20,089 nt of DNA from JAJRAL01 sp050015815 (lineage in GTDB: Archaea > Thermoplasmatota > Thermoplasmata > Methanomassiliicoccales > UBA472), in the NCBI GenBank assembly GCA_050015815.1, contig JBEKAR010000011.1:1-20089 (forward strand). The letters are read 5' to 3'. This document shows, one piece after another, positions 7,920 through 14,570 of the stretch. Position 1 is the stretch's first letter; every line of letters begins with the position of its first letter. The notes under the pieces are model-generated. The model made no database searches. It saw only the letters and a program-made list of their open reading frames with translations, and had not been told where the DNA came from. A program made the translations under genes and the position numbers.

Positions 7920-9035
7920 TCAGTCCTTCATCAGGAAATCGTCGAGCTTCTCTTTCGCTTCCTCGCGCTTCTTCTGGTGAGCCTCGAGGAACCGTACCAG
8001 GCGGTCGCTGAGCATCCTCTTGCACTCGCCGCACAGGATGTCCCCCTTCCTGCATCTGTCGGCGAGGTCGTCGACGCCTTTGTCGTCCTCCTCGAACAGG
8101 AAGTACTGGTACTTGTAGACGGAGCAGACCTCGGGCTTGCCGCCTGTCTTCTTTTGCTCCTCCGCAGAGACCGCTCCGCCGGTAAAGGCATTGGCGATCT
8201 TCTTCCTCGCCACCTTCGGAGGGTCGGTGGTGAAGATCGTCGTTTCCGGCTGGGAGGATGACATCTTGTCGCTTCCTGTCAGCCCGGGGAACATCTTGCT
8301 GTGGATCAGCGCCGGCTTGTAGTAACCGAGCGACTCCGCCACGTCCCTCGTGACCCTGAAGTGCGGGTCCTGGTCGATGCCGCAGGGGATGAGCACCGGG
8401 ACGTTCTTGCCTTTCAGCTCGGAAGGCAGGAACGCCGGCGCGGATTGCATGCTCGTATAGAAGATCTCGCCGATGTTCGTCGAGTTGTCGAAGCCAAACA
8501 CCGCGCGGGTCGTGGAGAACGTGACCTTCTTCGAGACCTTCAGGGCGAGCGGGTAGAGAGATCTGATGTTCTTCGTATCGACCAGTATCTTCGTTTTCCT
8601 CGCGTCGAAGCCGAGCGCAATTACGTCCAGCGCGTTCTCATAGGCCGCTTTCAGCGTGTCCGCCATCGTCAGACTGTCATTGAACAGGTACTTCTCGTCG
8701 TCGGTCATCTGGAAATAGAGCTCGGCGTCGAAGGTGTCCTGCATCCACTTGGTAAAGATCCAGGGCATGAGATGCCCGAGGTGGGTGTGCCCCGATGGCC
8801 CCCTGCCGGTGTAGAGCACGAAATCCACCCCCTTGTCCTTCATGTCGAGGATCCAATCTAAGTCCCGGTGGGAGTACATGATGCCGCGGCGGAGGAGAGG
8901 ATGGAGCGGGCCGTACTTCGCCAGCCGCGAGAGCATTTCCTGATCGATCCTCTTCGTCCCGAAGCGCTTGATGAGCTCGTCATAGTCGATCTCGCCCGAG
9001 ACCTCCCACGGGGTGACTGTGAAATCGCCCTCCAT
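7920..9035 (-). CDS. trpS: Tryptophanyl-tRNA synthetase
   Basis: Charges tRNA-Trp; class I synthetase of the archaeal/eukaryotic type. The chosen product is about 371 residues. The N-terminus TVTPWEVSGEIDYDELIKRFGT is typical of archaeal TrpRS. The HIGH region is GPSGHTHLGH (near residue 80) and the KMSKS region is SDKMSSSQPE. The frame stays open 30 codons upstream (TTG 9125, ATG 9104, ATG 9092). I prefer the ATG at 9035 because it matches the family N-terminus and has a GGTG Shine-Dalgarno core 5 bases before it, which the others lack. A longer form cannot be excluded. The promoter must lie in 9036-9235, shared divergently with the antiporter gene. Confidence 0.94.
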   Translation of the reverse strand: MEGDFTVTPWEVSGEIDYDELIKRFGTKRIDQEMLSRLAKYGPLHPLLRRGIMYSHRDLDWILDMKDKGVDFVLYTGRGPSGHTHLGHLMPWIFTKWMQDTFDAELYFQMTDDEKYLFNDSLTMADTLKAAYENALDVIALGFDARKTKILVDTKNIRSLYPLALKVSKKVTFSTTRAVFGFDNSTNIGEIFYTSMQSAPAFLPSELKGKNVPVLIPCGIDQDPHFRVTRDVAESLGYYKPALIHSKMFPGLTGSDKMSSSQPETTIFTTDPPKVARKKIANAFTGGAVSAEEQKKTGGKPEVCSVYKYQYFLFEEDDKGVDDLADRCRKGDILCGECKRMLSDRLVRFLEAHQKKREEAKEKLDDFLMKD

Positions 9036-9199
9036 CCTGGCACCGTGCCAGCGTAGCGCTTTGGCGCTAATGAATCTTTCCGATTCTGGCATAACAGGAA
9101 TCATGAGCGGCGGGGCGGGCGACAACTCTTTGGATGTTGGAATTCGATAGCGAAGCTTGATACACTAGCCAATGTGACGACGGCTGTGAGACGTGAAAG

Positions 9200-9208
9200 C
9201 TTTTTATC
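9200..9208 (+). promoter_or_regulatory. TATA box for the cation antiporter gene
   Basis: CTTTTTATC lies 27 bases before the ATG at 9236, the classic distance for a leaderless archaeal transcript. Confidence 0.55.
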
Positions 9209-9235
9209 CGCCTCCCCCATCGGTCCGCCATTCAG

Positions 9236-10327
9236 ATGGACATCCTCCTGTTCATCCTCAGCTTCATCATCATCCTCCTCGGATGCGAGTTCTTCACCAA
9301 CGCAGTTGAGTGGTTGGGGAAACGCTACAACTTGTCCGAGGGGGCAGTGGGCAGCGTACTCGCCGCCGTTGGCACGGCGATGCCTGAGACGCTAATCCCT
9401 CTAATCGCGATCATCTTCGTCGGCGGACAGGCGGGGGAGGACATCGGCGTAGGGGCGATACTCGGCGCGCCGTTCATGCTTGCCACGCTGGCGATGTTCG
9501 TCTGCGGCCTCGCCCTCTTTCTATTCGCCAAGCGCCGGGGCACCAGGACGCTGCACATCAACGGCAAGCTCATCCGCCGCGACCTGAAGTTCTTCCTCCT
9601 CTGCTACTCGCTCGCCGTCGTCGCCGCGTTCATGCCGCCTGACCTGCAGATCGTCCGCTGGGTCATCGGCTTCGTGCTCATCCCGATTTACATCTACCAC
9701 ACCTATGTCACGGTGAAGAGACGAGAAGGTCAGTGCGAGACCGGGGACCTGAAGTGCCTCCATCTCCAGAACTACGCCGACCGCCTGCGCGGCGACCGAC
9801 CGAAGGACGAGAACCCGGACGAGGTCTCGGAGGCGTTCCGCAAGGCCGTTTACATTAGGGAGCCACCCACCTATCTCATCTTCATCCAGACGTTCATGGG
9901 CCTGCTCGCGATCATCGTCGGGGCGAACATCTTTGTCAACCAAATCGACAGCCTGTCCGAGGCCCTGAATATCAACCCGACAATCATAGCGCTCCTCATC
10001 GCCCCGATTGCGACGGAGCTGCCGGAGAAGTTCAACTCGATGCTCTGGATACGCGAGGGCAAGGACACCTACGCCATCGGGAACATCACCGGGGCCATGG
10101 TCTTCCAGAGCTGTTTCCCCGTGACCATCGGCATCCTGCTCACCAGCTGGCACATCGACCTGACGAACACGGTCCAGCTGCTCCAAGCGGTCGCGATAGG
10201 GATCGCCCTGCTGAGCGGCGTGATCCTCTATTGGCGGTCGAGCCACCGCGAGCTGCACATGTCCGGGCTGATGTTGGGCGGTGTGCTCTATGCGCTCTTC
10301 ATCGTCCTGGTGCTGCTCGAGGTCTGA
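9236..10327 (+). CDS. Sodium/calcium exchanger-family cation antiporter
   Basis: Integral membrane cation/proton or Na+/Ca2+ antiporter of the CaCA superfamily; the ion is not determined. The 363-residue product has two inverted halves, each with an alpha-repeat: GTAMPETL (Glu51) in the first and ATELPEKF (Glu264) in the second. These acidic residues bind the cation in known members. A hydrophilic linker (about 161-212) separates the halves, as in YrbG-like exchangers. The second alpha-repeat is followed by the conserved GNITGAMVFQSCFP. It is preceded by a strong TATA box and appears to be monocistronic; a 6-bp inverted repeat overlaps its stop codon. The ubiquitin-like cassette starts 60 bases later on the same strand. 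Confidence 0.88.
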   Translation: MDILLFILSFIIILLGCEFFTNAVEWLGKRYNLSEGAVGSVLAAVGTAMPETLIPLIAIIFVGGQAGEDIGVGAILGAPFMLATLAMFVCGLALFLFAKRRGTRTLHINGKLIRRDLKFFLLCYSLAVVAAFMPPDLQIVRWVIGFVLIPIYIYHTYVTVKRREGQCETGDLKCLHLQNYADRLRGDRPKDENPDEVSEAFRKAVYIREPPTYLIFIQTFMGLLAIIVGANIFVNQIDSLSEALNINPTIIALLIAPIATELPEKFNSMLWIREGKDTYAIGNITGAMVFQSCFPVTIGILLTSWHIDLTNTVQLLQAVAIGIALLSGVILYWRSSHRELHMSGLMLGGVLYALFIVLVLLEV

Positions 10328-10336
10328 GTATCAGAC
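10322..10336 (+). repeat. Hairpin at the end of the antiporter gene
   Basis: GTCTGA-gta-TCAGAC is a perfect 6-bp inverted repeat spanning the TGA stop. It may slow or end transcription before the E1-like gene, but no T-rich tail follows. Confidence 0.35.
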
Positions 10337-10387
10337 TAGCTACCTGTCATCGAATGCATTTTCTACCGACTCGCCGTGGGAAGGCCG

Positions 10388-11167
10388 ATGCTCGAGACCG
10401 TCAGGATCGGCCAGTTGGACGATGACCGCCTGGACCGAAGCCGAAGGCTCGGTTGGCTCGACGTCGACGCGATCAGCAAGGCTCGATTTCTCATCGTGGG
10501 GGCGGGAGCGCTAGGAAACGAGGTCGTCAAGGATTTGGTCCTGTCGGGCGCCAAGCGCCTGACCGTCGTCGACATGGACCACGTAGTGCGTTCCAACCTG
10601 AACCGTTGCGTCCTATTCCGGGAGGAGGATGCGCAGAACGGCTCAGCGAAGGCCACAGTCGTCTCCGAACACGCGAAGGAGCTCGATCCGAGCGTCGAAG
10701 TAGAGGGCGTTGTCGGCAGGGTCGAGGAGCTGCCTCCCGCCATATTCGAGGAATCGGACATCGTCCTCGGATGCCTGGACAACATCGCGGCGAGGATGCA
10801 CCTGAACAGCGAGGCATACCTTGCCGGAAAGCCTTACATTGACGGAGGGACGAGCGGAGCGCTCGGCAAGGTGCAGGTGGTGATCCCTCCAGGGCCGTGC
10901 CTGCAGTGCGCCACGAACGCGTCCCATTCGAAGGTCTTGGAGAAACGCTTCAGCGGCACCGGCTCCGACGTCTCGTACTTCGAGCCGAAGCTCGCCGCGG
11001 AGATAACCACGACGAGCGTAATAGCGGCGATCCAGGTGAGGGAAGCGCTCAAGCTCCTAAGCGGCGCGAAGGAGAGGTGCATTGAGGGCATGCTATTCTA
11101 CGACGGCCTGAACAATCGGACCGATGTGTTCGAAGTGCCACTGGACGAGACCTGCCCGGTACACTAG
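10388..11167 (+). CDS. E1-like (ThiF/MoeB/UBA fold) ubiquitin-like-protein activating enzyme
   Basis: Predicted to adenylate the C-terminal glycine of the Ubl encoded next. The 259-residue product is a single adenylation domain: nucleotide loop GAGALG (38-43), Asp62/Asp64, NLNR (Arg73), Lys88, and the LDN..AR block (Asp131, Arg136). A zinc site is suggested by Cys171/Cys174 (PCLQC) and a terminal CPVH (Cys256, His259), where most relatives have CPxC. Residues 175-230, where the thioester cysteine of many E1s sits, contain no Cys. NLNRQ reads NLNRC (Cys74). The ATG at 10388 is chosen; a GTG at 10376 is possible. In isolation this could be read as MoeB/ThiF, but the adjacent Ubl, E2 and JAMM genes argue for protein conjugation. 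Confidence 0.9.
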   Translation: MLETVRIGQLDDDRLDRSRRLGWLDVDAISKARFLIVGAGALGNEVVKDLVLSGAKRLTVVDMDHVVRSNLNRCVLFREEDAQNGSAKATVVSEHAKELDPSVEVEGVVGRVEELPPAIFEESDIVLGCLDNIAARMHLNSEAYLAGKPYIDGGTSGALGKVQVVIPPGPCLQCATNASHSKVLEKRFSGTGSDVSYFEPKLAAEITTTSVIAAIQVREALKLLSGAKERCIEGMLFYDGLNNRTDVFEVPLDETCPVH

Positions 11168-11240
11168 GTCGTTATCAGTTAGCCTAATTGTGACGAATAA
11201 GATTAATGAGCCTCAGGAGGGTCGAAACCCCCGTGATACG

Positions 11241-11480
11241 ATGGTCGTGCACATCCGGGTGAGGAACGCGGAGACCGGCTCCACGGTGGACATGGAGCTC
11301 GAGAACGAGAACACCGTACACGAGATCATCGAGGGGGCGGCGGGCTATTGGGAGAAGGACCCTGGTGCCTATGTCATCAGGAAGGGGAAGAAGCTCCTCA
11401 AGGGACAGCAGAGCGTGCTCGAGTCAGGCATAGCCGAGACGGACGAGTTGGAGCTGCTGCCGGACCCCGAGGGCGGCTGA
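11241..11480 (+). CDS. Ubiquitin-like beta-grasp modifier ending in Gly-Gly
   Basis: Predicted protein modifier. The 79-residue product has a ubiquitin-like pattern: strand VHIRVRN, strand STVDMELEN, helix TVHEIIEGAAGYW, strand AYVIRKGKKL, then a hydrophobic SGIAETDELELL leading to the tail PDPEGG. It ends exactly at Gly78-Gly79, so no processing would be needed. Lys39, 48, 50, 51 and 54 could serve as chain sites. It lies 73 bases after the E1-like gene. An AGGAGG at 11215-11220 is 20 bases before the ATG, too far for normal use unless the small GGGT-CGAA-ACCC hairpin (11219-11230) shortens the gap. An in-frame GTG at 11190 would add 17 residues. ThiS/MoaD-type sulfur carriers share the fold and tail, but the linked E2 favours a modifier. 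Confidence 0.88.
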   Translation: MVVHIRVRNAETGSTVDMELENENTVHEIIEGAAGYWEKDPGAYVIRKGKKLLKGQQSVLESGIAETDELELLPDPEGG

Positions 11481-11481
11481 G

Positions 11482-11985
11482 TTGCCCCTGCCAAGGGACC
11501 TCCTCCTCAAGCGGATCGGTAACGAACTGGCGATATGCCAGAGATGCCTGCGCCATCCGATCCAGATCAACTCAGAGGTGATCAGGCAGATACCGATCGA
11601 CATCGACGTGAGCCTGATGCAGATCCCGGCGATGGAGAAGGTGGACGAGGTGCTCAAGCGCCGCCACCACCACCGCTTCCGCATGACAATCACCGAGGAC
11701 TATCCCTTCGTCAAGCCCCAGGTCGTCTGGTGCTCGCCGATCTTCCATCCGAACATCATGCTTCCAGAGGACGGGGGTCTGCTATGCAGCAAGCAGCTGG
11801 AGGGCTGGACGTTCAACTCGACGTTGCTGATGTTCATCAAAGGGATCGAGTACCTCCTACTGAACCCGAACCCGAGGAGTCCGTTCGGGACGCCTTCGTG
11901 CACCGAGGCGGCCGAGTACTTCAACGCTCACGGCGCACCCCAGCCCCCCATGGCCAAGGTGCCCAAACCGAAGGTGGTGGGCTAG
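11482..11985 (+). CDS. E2-like (UBC fold) ubiquitin-conjugating enzyme
   Basis: Predicted to take the activated Ubl as a thioester and pass it to a target. The 167-residue product keeps the UBC core: N-terminal helix LLKRIGNELAICQRC, strands around residues 37-70, the YPFVKPQVVW turn (74-83), HPN (His89-Asn91), the active-site segment DGGLLCSKQLEGW with Cys102 eleven residues after Asn91, and the helix ending LLLNPNPRSPFG like the ll.dPnp.dPl segment of eukaryotic E2s. An unusual C-x2-C (Cys19, Cys22) sits in helix 1. The C-terminus is short and Pro/Lys-rich. It starts with TTG one base after the Ubl stop, with GAGGG 8 bases upstream. E2-like genes are rare in archaea, which makes the cassette notable. 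Confidence 0.9.
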   Translation: MPLPRDLLLKRIGNELAICQRCLRHPIQINSEVIRQIPIDIDVSLMQIPAMEKVDEVLKRRHHHRFRMTITEDYPFVKPQVVWCSPIFHPNIMLPEDGGLLCSKQLEGWTFNSTLLMFIKGIEYLLLNPNPRSPFGTPSCTEAAEYFNAHGAPQPPMAKVPKPKVVG

Positions 11986-11987
11986 GC

Positions 11988-12638
11988 TTGAGACCGAGCG
12001 TCGTGGGAGCGAACGAAGCGAAAATCGAGGATCGGACCCCACCCCAGAAAGAGTACCGAACGGCGCACCGATGGCTAGACGCCAGCTCGAGGCTCGCATT
12101 CGAGGAGGCAGGGGAAAAGCTCGACCTGTACGTCTCCAAGCTCGCCGAGGAGAAGATCCGGAACCATGCGGTGAGCAACGCCGAAAAGAGGCTCGAGGTA
12201 ATGGGCTTCCTTCTCGGCAACGTCTATCGCCACGATGGAAAAGTCTATAGCCTTGTCAGGGACGTTGCGACGACGGACCTTCTCGCATCGTCCGTCCGGG
12301 TGAGGTTCCAGCCCGAGGCGATGGAGAAGCTCTTCGAGTCGATCGACGATTGCGGCTTCAGCTATCTCGTGGTAGGCTGGTATCATTCGCATCCGGGCCA
12401 CGGCTGTTTCCTCTCCTCGACCGACGTCGACACTCAGCGGGCGATGTTCGACAAACCCTATCATTCGGCGATAGTGGTCGATCCGCTCCGGCGCGAGATC
12501 GAGGCGTTCAGGATCGAGAGCGGGATCGCCGTGCCGAGGCCGTTCGCTGTCTACTGGGACAGGCACCAGAACCCGTACTTCGGCGAGACGGTCGTTCGCA
12601 GGAGATTGCTTAAGACAACCGAGAAGAAGAAAGACTGA
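11988..12638 (+). CDS. JAB/MPN+ (JAMM) metallopeptidase, Rpn11/Csn5-like
   Basis: Predicted zinc isopeptidase that would remove or recycle the Ubl. The 216-residue product has a 45-residue N-terminal extension and then a complete JAMM centre: Glu70 (LEVMGFLLG), His133 and His135 in GWYHSHP, Ser143 and Asp146. The stretch GWYHSHPGHGCFLSSTDVDTQ matches, as far as I recall, the Rpn11/Csn5 pattern GWYHSHPGxGCxLSxxDxxTQ very closely, including the Cys of the insert. IVVDPLRREIEAFRI follows as in those proteins. The start is the TTG at 11988, two bases after the E2 stop, with an AGGTGGTGG Shine-Dalgarno site 7 bases upstream inside the E2 gene. An open frame continues upstream over the E2 gene but is only a shadow. 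It ends 4 bases before the convergent hxlB stop. Confidence 0.92.
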   Translation: MRPSVVGANEAKIEDRTPPQKEYRTAHRWLDASSRLAFEEAGEKLDLYVSKLAEEKIRNHAVSNAEKRLEVMGFLLGNVYRHDGKVYSLVRDVATTDLLASSVRVRFQPEAMEKLFESIDDCGFSYLVVGWYHSHPGHGCFLSSTDVDTQRAMFDKPYHSAIVVDPLRREIEAFRIESGIAVPRPFAVYWDRHQNPYFGETVVRRRLLKTTEKKKD

Positions 12639-12642
12639 CGGC

Positions 12643-13182
12643 TCAGACCCAGATCGCGTGCCTGCGCCGCATCATGTGCTCTGTCTGGTCGAGCTTCTGC
12701 ATGAGAACCGGCACGAGAGAATCGAGCAGCAGGAACGAGCTCGCCTCGAACAACGTTCCCAACGGAGCGAGCTTCGGGCGGTTCTCGTCGCGGCGCACCG
12801 GTATCTCGACCACGATGCTCGACGCCGAGGCGAGCTTCGAATGCGCGTTGCTCGTGACGAGCGCGACCTTCGCCCCGATTCGTCCGACGATGTTCGCCGT
12901 CTGTATCGCGGACATCGTTTCTCCAGTGTTGGAGACGATGATGACGAGGTCGCCTGCCTCGACAATCGGCGTCGTCGTTTCTCCTATGATGTGCACGTCC
13001 AGGCCCATCTGGACCAGCCTCACGGAGAAAGCCTTGGCCACCAGGCCCGATCTCCCGACCCCATAGGCGAAGATCTTCTTGGCGCCGATTATCGCATCGA
13101 CGAACTGTTCAATCGCCTTGTCGTCGACCGCCTCAAGCGCCCGCTGCGCCTCATTGACGATGTAGGAGGCTGCCTCCCTCAT
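12643..13182 (-). CDS. hxlB: 6-phospho-3-hexuloisomerase (SIS domain)
   Basis: Interconverts 3-hexulose 6-phosphate and fructose 6-phosphate. In archaea without an oxidative pentose pathway this usually runs toward ribulose 5-phosphate and formaldehyde release. The 179-residue product is a single SIS domain: YGVGRSGLVAKAFSVRLVQMG (near 40-60) for sugar-phosphate binding, VSNTGETMSAIQ (near 83) and the family-specific APLGTLFEASSFLLLD (near 148). The ATG overlaps the stop of the upstream TIM-barrel gene by one base (TGATG), with GAGG just before it, so it is translated by coupling. The partner hexulose-6-phosphate synthase is not in the window. Confidence 0.9.
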   Translation of the reverse strand: MREAASYIVNEAQRALEAVDDKAIEQFVDAIIGAKKIFAYGVGRSGLVAKAFSVRLVQMGLDVHIIGETTTPIVEAGDLVIIVSNTGETMSAIQTANIVGRIGAKVALVTSNAHSKLASASSIVVEIPVRRDENRPKLAPLGTLFEASSFLLLDSLVPVLMQKLDQTEHMMRRRHAIWV

Positions 13183-14333
13183 CAGTCCTCATCTTCCTCG
13201 TCTTCGTCCTCGTCGTAGTCGATCGTCTTGGAGCCGCGCTTCGCCGGTGCCGGGGCCTTCTTCCCCTTCTTCAGGTCCTTGCCGCCCTTCTCCGGCTTCT
13301 CCTCCTTCTCTGGCTCCTTCTTCGACTTGACATCCTTCGCGACCTTCTTCGTCAGGATGCGCTCGTAGATGACCTTCATGTACATCGCGTCGTGCTCGAG
13401 CAGCGGCGACGATGAAATGATCGTGCAGTTCGGGTCGGCCTCGACCAGATACTCGGCCAGAGGATCGAACCTCAGGTCTCCCTTCTTGATCGGCGTGACG
13501 CGCTTCTCGTTGCCCGCCTCGTACTCGACGCCAGAGAAGTGGGTGTAGTAGAGCTTGCCCACATACTTCTTCGTCTTGTCGAACAGCTCGGCGAAGTCCG
13601 ACGGCGCGCGCAGAGAACCGTTCTGCCTCGCGTGATGATGTGCGAAGTTGATGACGGGGACGGGACCCTTGACGTCGTCGCAGAGGCTGAGCACCTCGTC
13701 GAGCGAGCCATAGACCTCTTGGCGTCCTGATATCTCGAGGCCGAGCGCCGGCTTGATCTTGTTGGTCTTCCACCAGGAGACGACCTCACCGATGTTCTTC
13801 TCCACGATCTCCTTGGCCTTTTTCTTGCTGAGCTTGCCGTAGAGGCCGATGTGCGTCGTGACCATCACTCCGCCCATCTGGTTCGTCATCAGGCCAGCCC
13901 AGCGGATCGAGTCCATCGACTTCCGTGTCAGTTCGGTGTTGCTCGTGAGGTCCATGTAATAGGGGGTGTGCATGCTCAGCTCGACATCGAGCTCCCTTCC
14001 CATCTTGCCCAGAGTGTCGAGCTCCTTGTAGTTCTGGACCAGTCCGGAGGCAAGGGTGATCAGCGAATCGTCCTCCGCGATCTCCTCCTTGAGGTCGGTT
14101 ATCCTCACCGTCTTCTTGCCCTTCTGGCGGACGATCATGACGATCAGGTCCCCCTCGAGGTCGATCGGGCTCGCCCCGACCTCCTCCTCGTCGGGCGGGC
14201 GCTCCACGACGTTCACCCGGACCATCTGCACCTCCATCGCGTTCAGGCCGAGGTTGTGTACGTCCTCGATGCCATCCTTTAGCGTCCTTCCCTTGCAAGA
14301 AAGAGGTATGCCAGCGGGGCCAAAGCGAATCAT
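13182..14333 (-). CDS. Endonuclease-IV-like TIM-barrel protein with acidic/basic C-terminal tail
   Basis: A predicted metal-dependent TIM barrel of the AP endonuclease 2 (Nfo) superfamily; nuclease activity is not proven. The product has about 383 residues. Candidate metal-site residues are His122 (MHTPYYMDL), His161 (TTHIGLYG), Glu200 (LEISGRQE), the INFAHHHARQNG block (His232-234), His265 (YYTHFSG) and Glu313. At the position where endonuclease IV has Asp (D..H), this protein appears to have Asn. About 45 residues after strand 1 (45-90) form an insert not found in bacterial Nfo. Residues 330-383 are low-complexity Lys/Glu/Pro ending in an Asp/Glu run. The ATG at 14333 has a GGTG Shine-Dalgarno core 5 bases upstream; a GTG at 14339 is the alternative. 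Confidence 0.8.
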   Translation of the reverse strand: MIRFGPAGIPLSCKGRTLKDGIEDVHNLGLNAMEVQMVRVNVVERPPDEEEVGASPIDLEGDLIVMIVRQKGKKTVRITDLKEEIAEDDSLITLASGLVQNYKELDTLGKMGRELDVELSMHTPYYMDLTSNTELTRKSMDSIRWAGLMTNQMGGVMVTTHIGLYGKLSKKKAKEIVEKNIGEVVSWWKTNKIKPALGLEISGRQEVYGSLDEVLSLCDDVKGPVPVINFAHHHARQNGSLRAPSDFAELFDKTKKYVGKLYYTHFSGVEYEAGNEKRVTPIKKGDLRFDPLAEYLVEADPNCTIISSSPLLEHDAMYMKVIYERILTKKVAKDVKSKKEPEKEEKPEKGGKDLKKGKKAPAPAKRGSKTIDYDEDEDEEDED

Positions 14334-14371
14334 GAGCACACCAGATATTCTCAGAGGTTATCAGGGACGCT

Positions 14372-14380
14372 GTATTTAAG
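14372..14380. promoter_or_regulatory. Two-way TATA box (TIM-barrel gene left, candidate RNA right)
   Basis: GTATTTAAG reads as TATTTAAG on the plus strand and CTTAAATA on the minus strand. Leftward it would start transcription near 14350, giving a short leader with a GGTG site for the TIM-barrel gene. Rightward it would start near 14402, just before the stem-rich stretch. Confidence 0.5.
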
Positions 14381-14401
14381 GGCTCTCGGATGGCGCAATA
14401 T

Positions 14402-14570
14402 CGGGAGAGCGGCTCTGCTGGAGAGGCGACAGAGGACGGCGGAGAGCCGGAGACCGAGCGCCGTCAGGCGAGGGAAGAAGCATAGGGAGGGACCGGCCTG
14501 CCTCGCTGATCTATAGTCGAGCGCACATGAGGCTTCATCGGTCGTTCCCCACCGGCCCTCGGTCTACGAG
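14402..14570 (+). ncRNA. Candidate structured non-coding RNA
   Basis: This 250-base stretch lacks a convincing protein gene but shows nested complementary segments. Stem A is CGGCTCT (14410-14416) with AGAGCCG (14443-14449). Stem B is AGACCGAG (14451-14458) with CTCGGTCT (14558-14565), 8 of 8 paired. Inside B, stem C is GGGAGGGACCG (14485-14495) with CGGTCGTTCCC (14539-14549), 10 of 11 paired counting one G-U. Inside C, stem D is GCCTC (14500-14504) with GAGGC (14529-14533). Together B-C-D form a rod of about 115 bases. A TATA box sits about 25 bases before 14402. I do not recognise it as RNase P, SRP or tRNA. The exact ends are guesses. Confidence 0.4.

Noticed and set aside
9036..9125. 30-codon N-terminal extension of trpS
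   Set aside because: Upstream starts lack a Shine-Dalgarno or well-placed TATA box, and the family N-terminus begins near residue 31 of the long form.
11206..11262. 18-codon upstream frame overlapping the Ubl start (ATG at 11206)
   Set aside because: Possible uORF, but no Shine-Dalgarno site precedes it and the product resembles nothing.
10388..11480. E1-Ubl pair as thiamine or molybdopterin sulfur transfer (ThiF-ThiS, MoeB-MoaD)
   Set aside because: The directly following E2 and JAMM genes and lack of thi/moa genes nearby favour protein modification; still not excluded by sequence alone.
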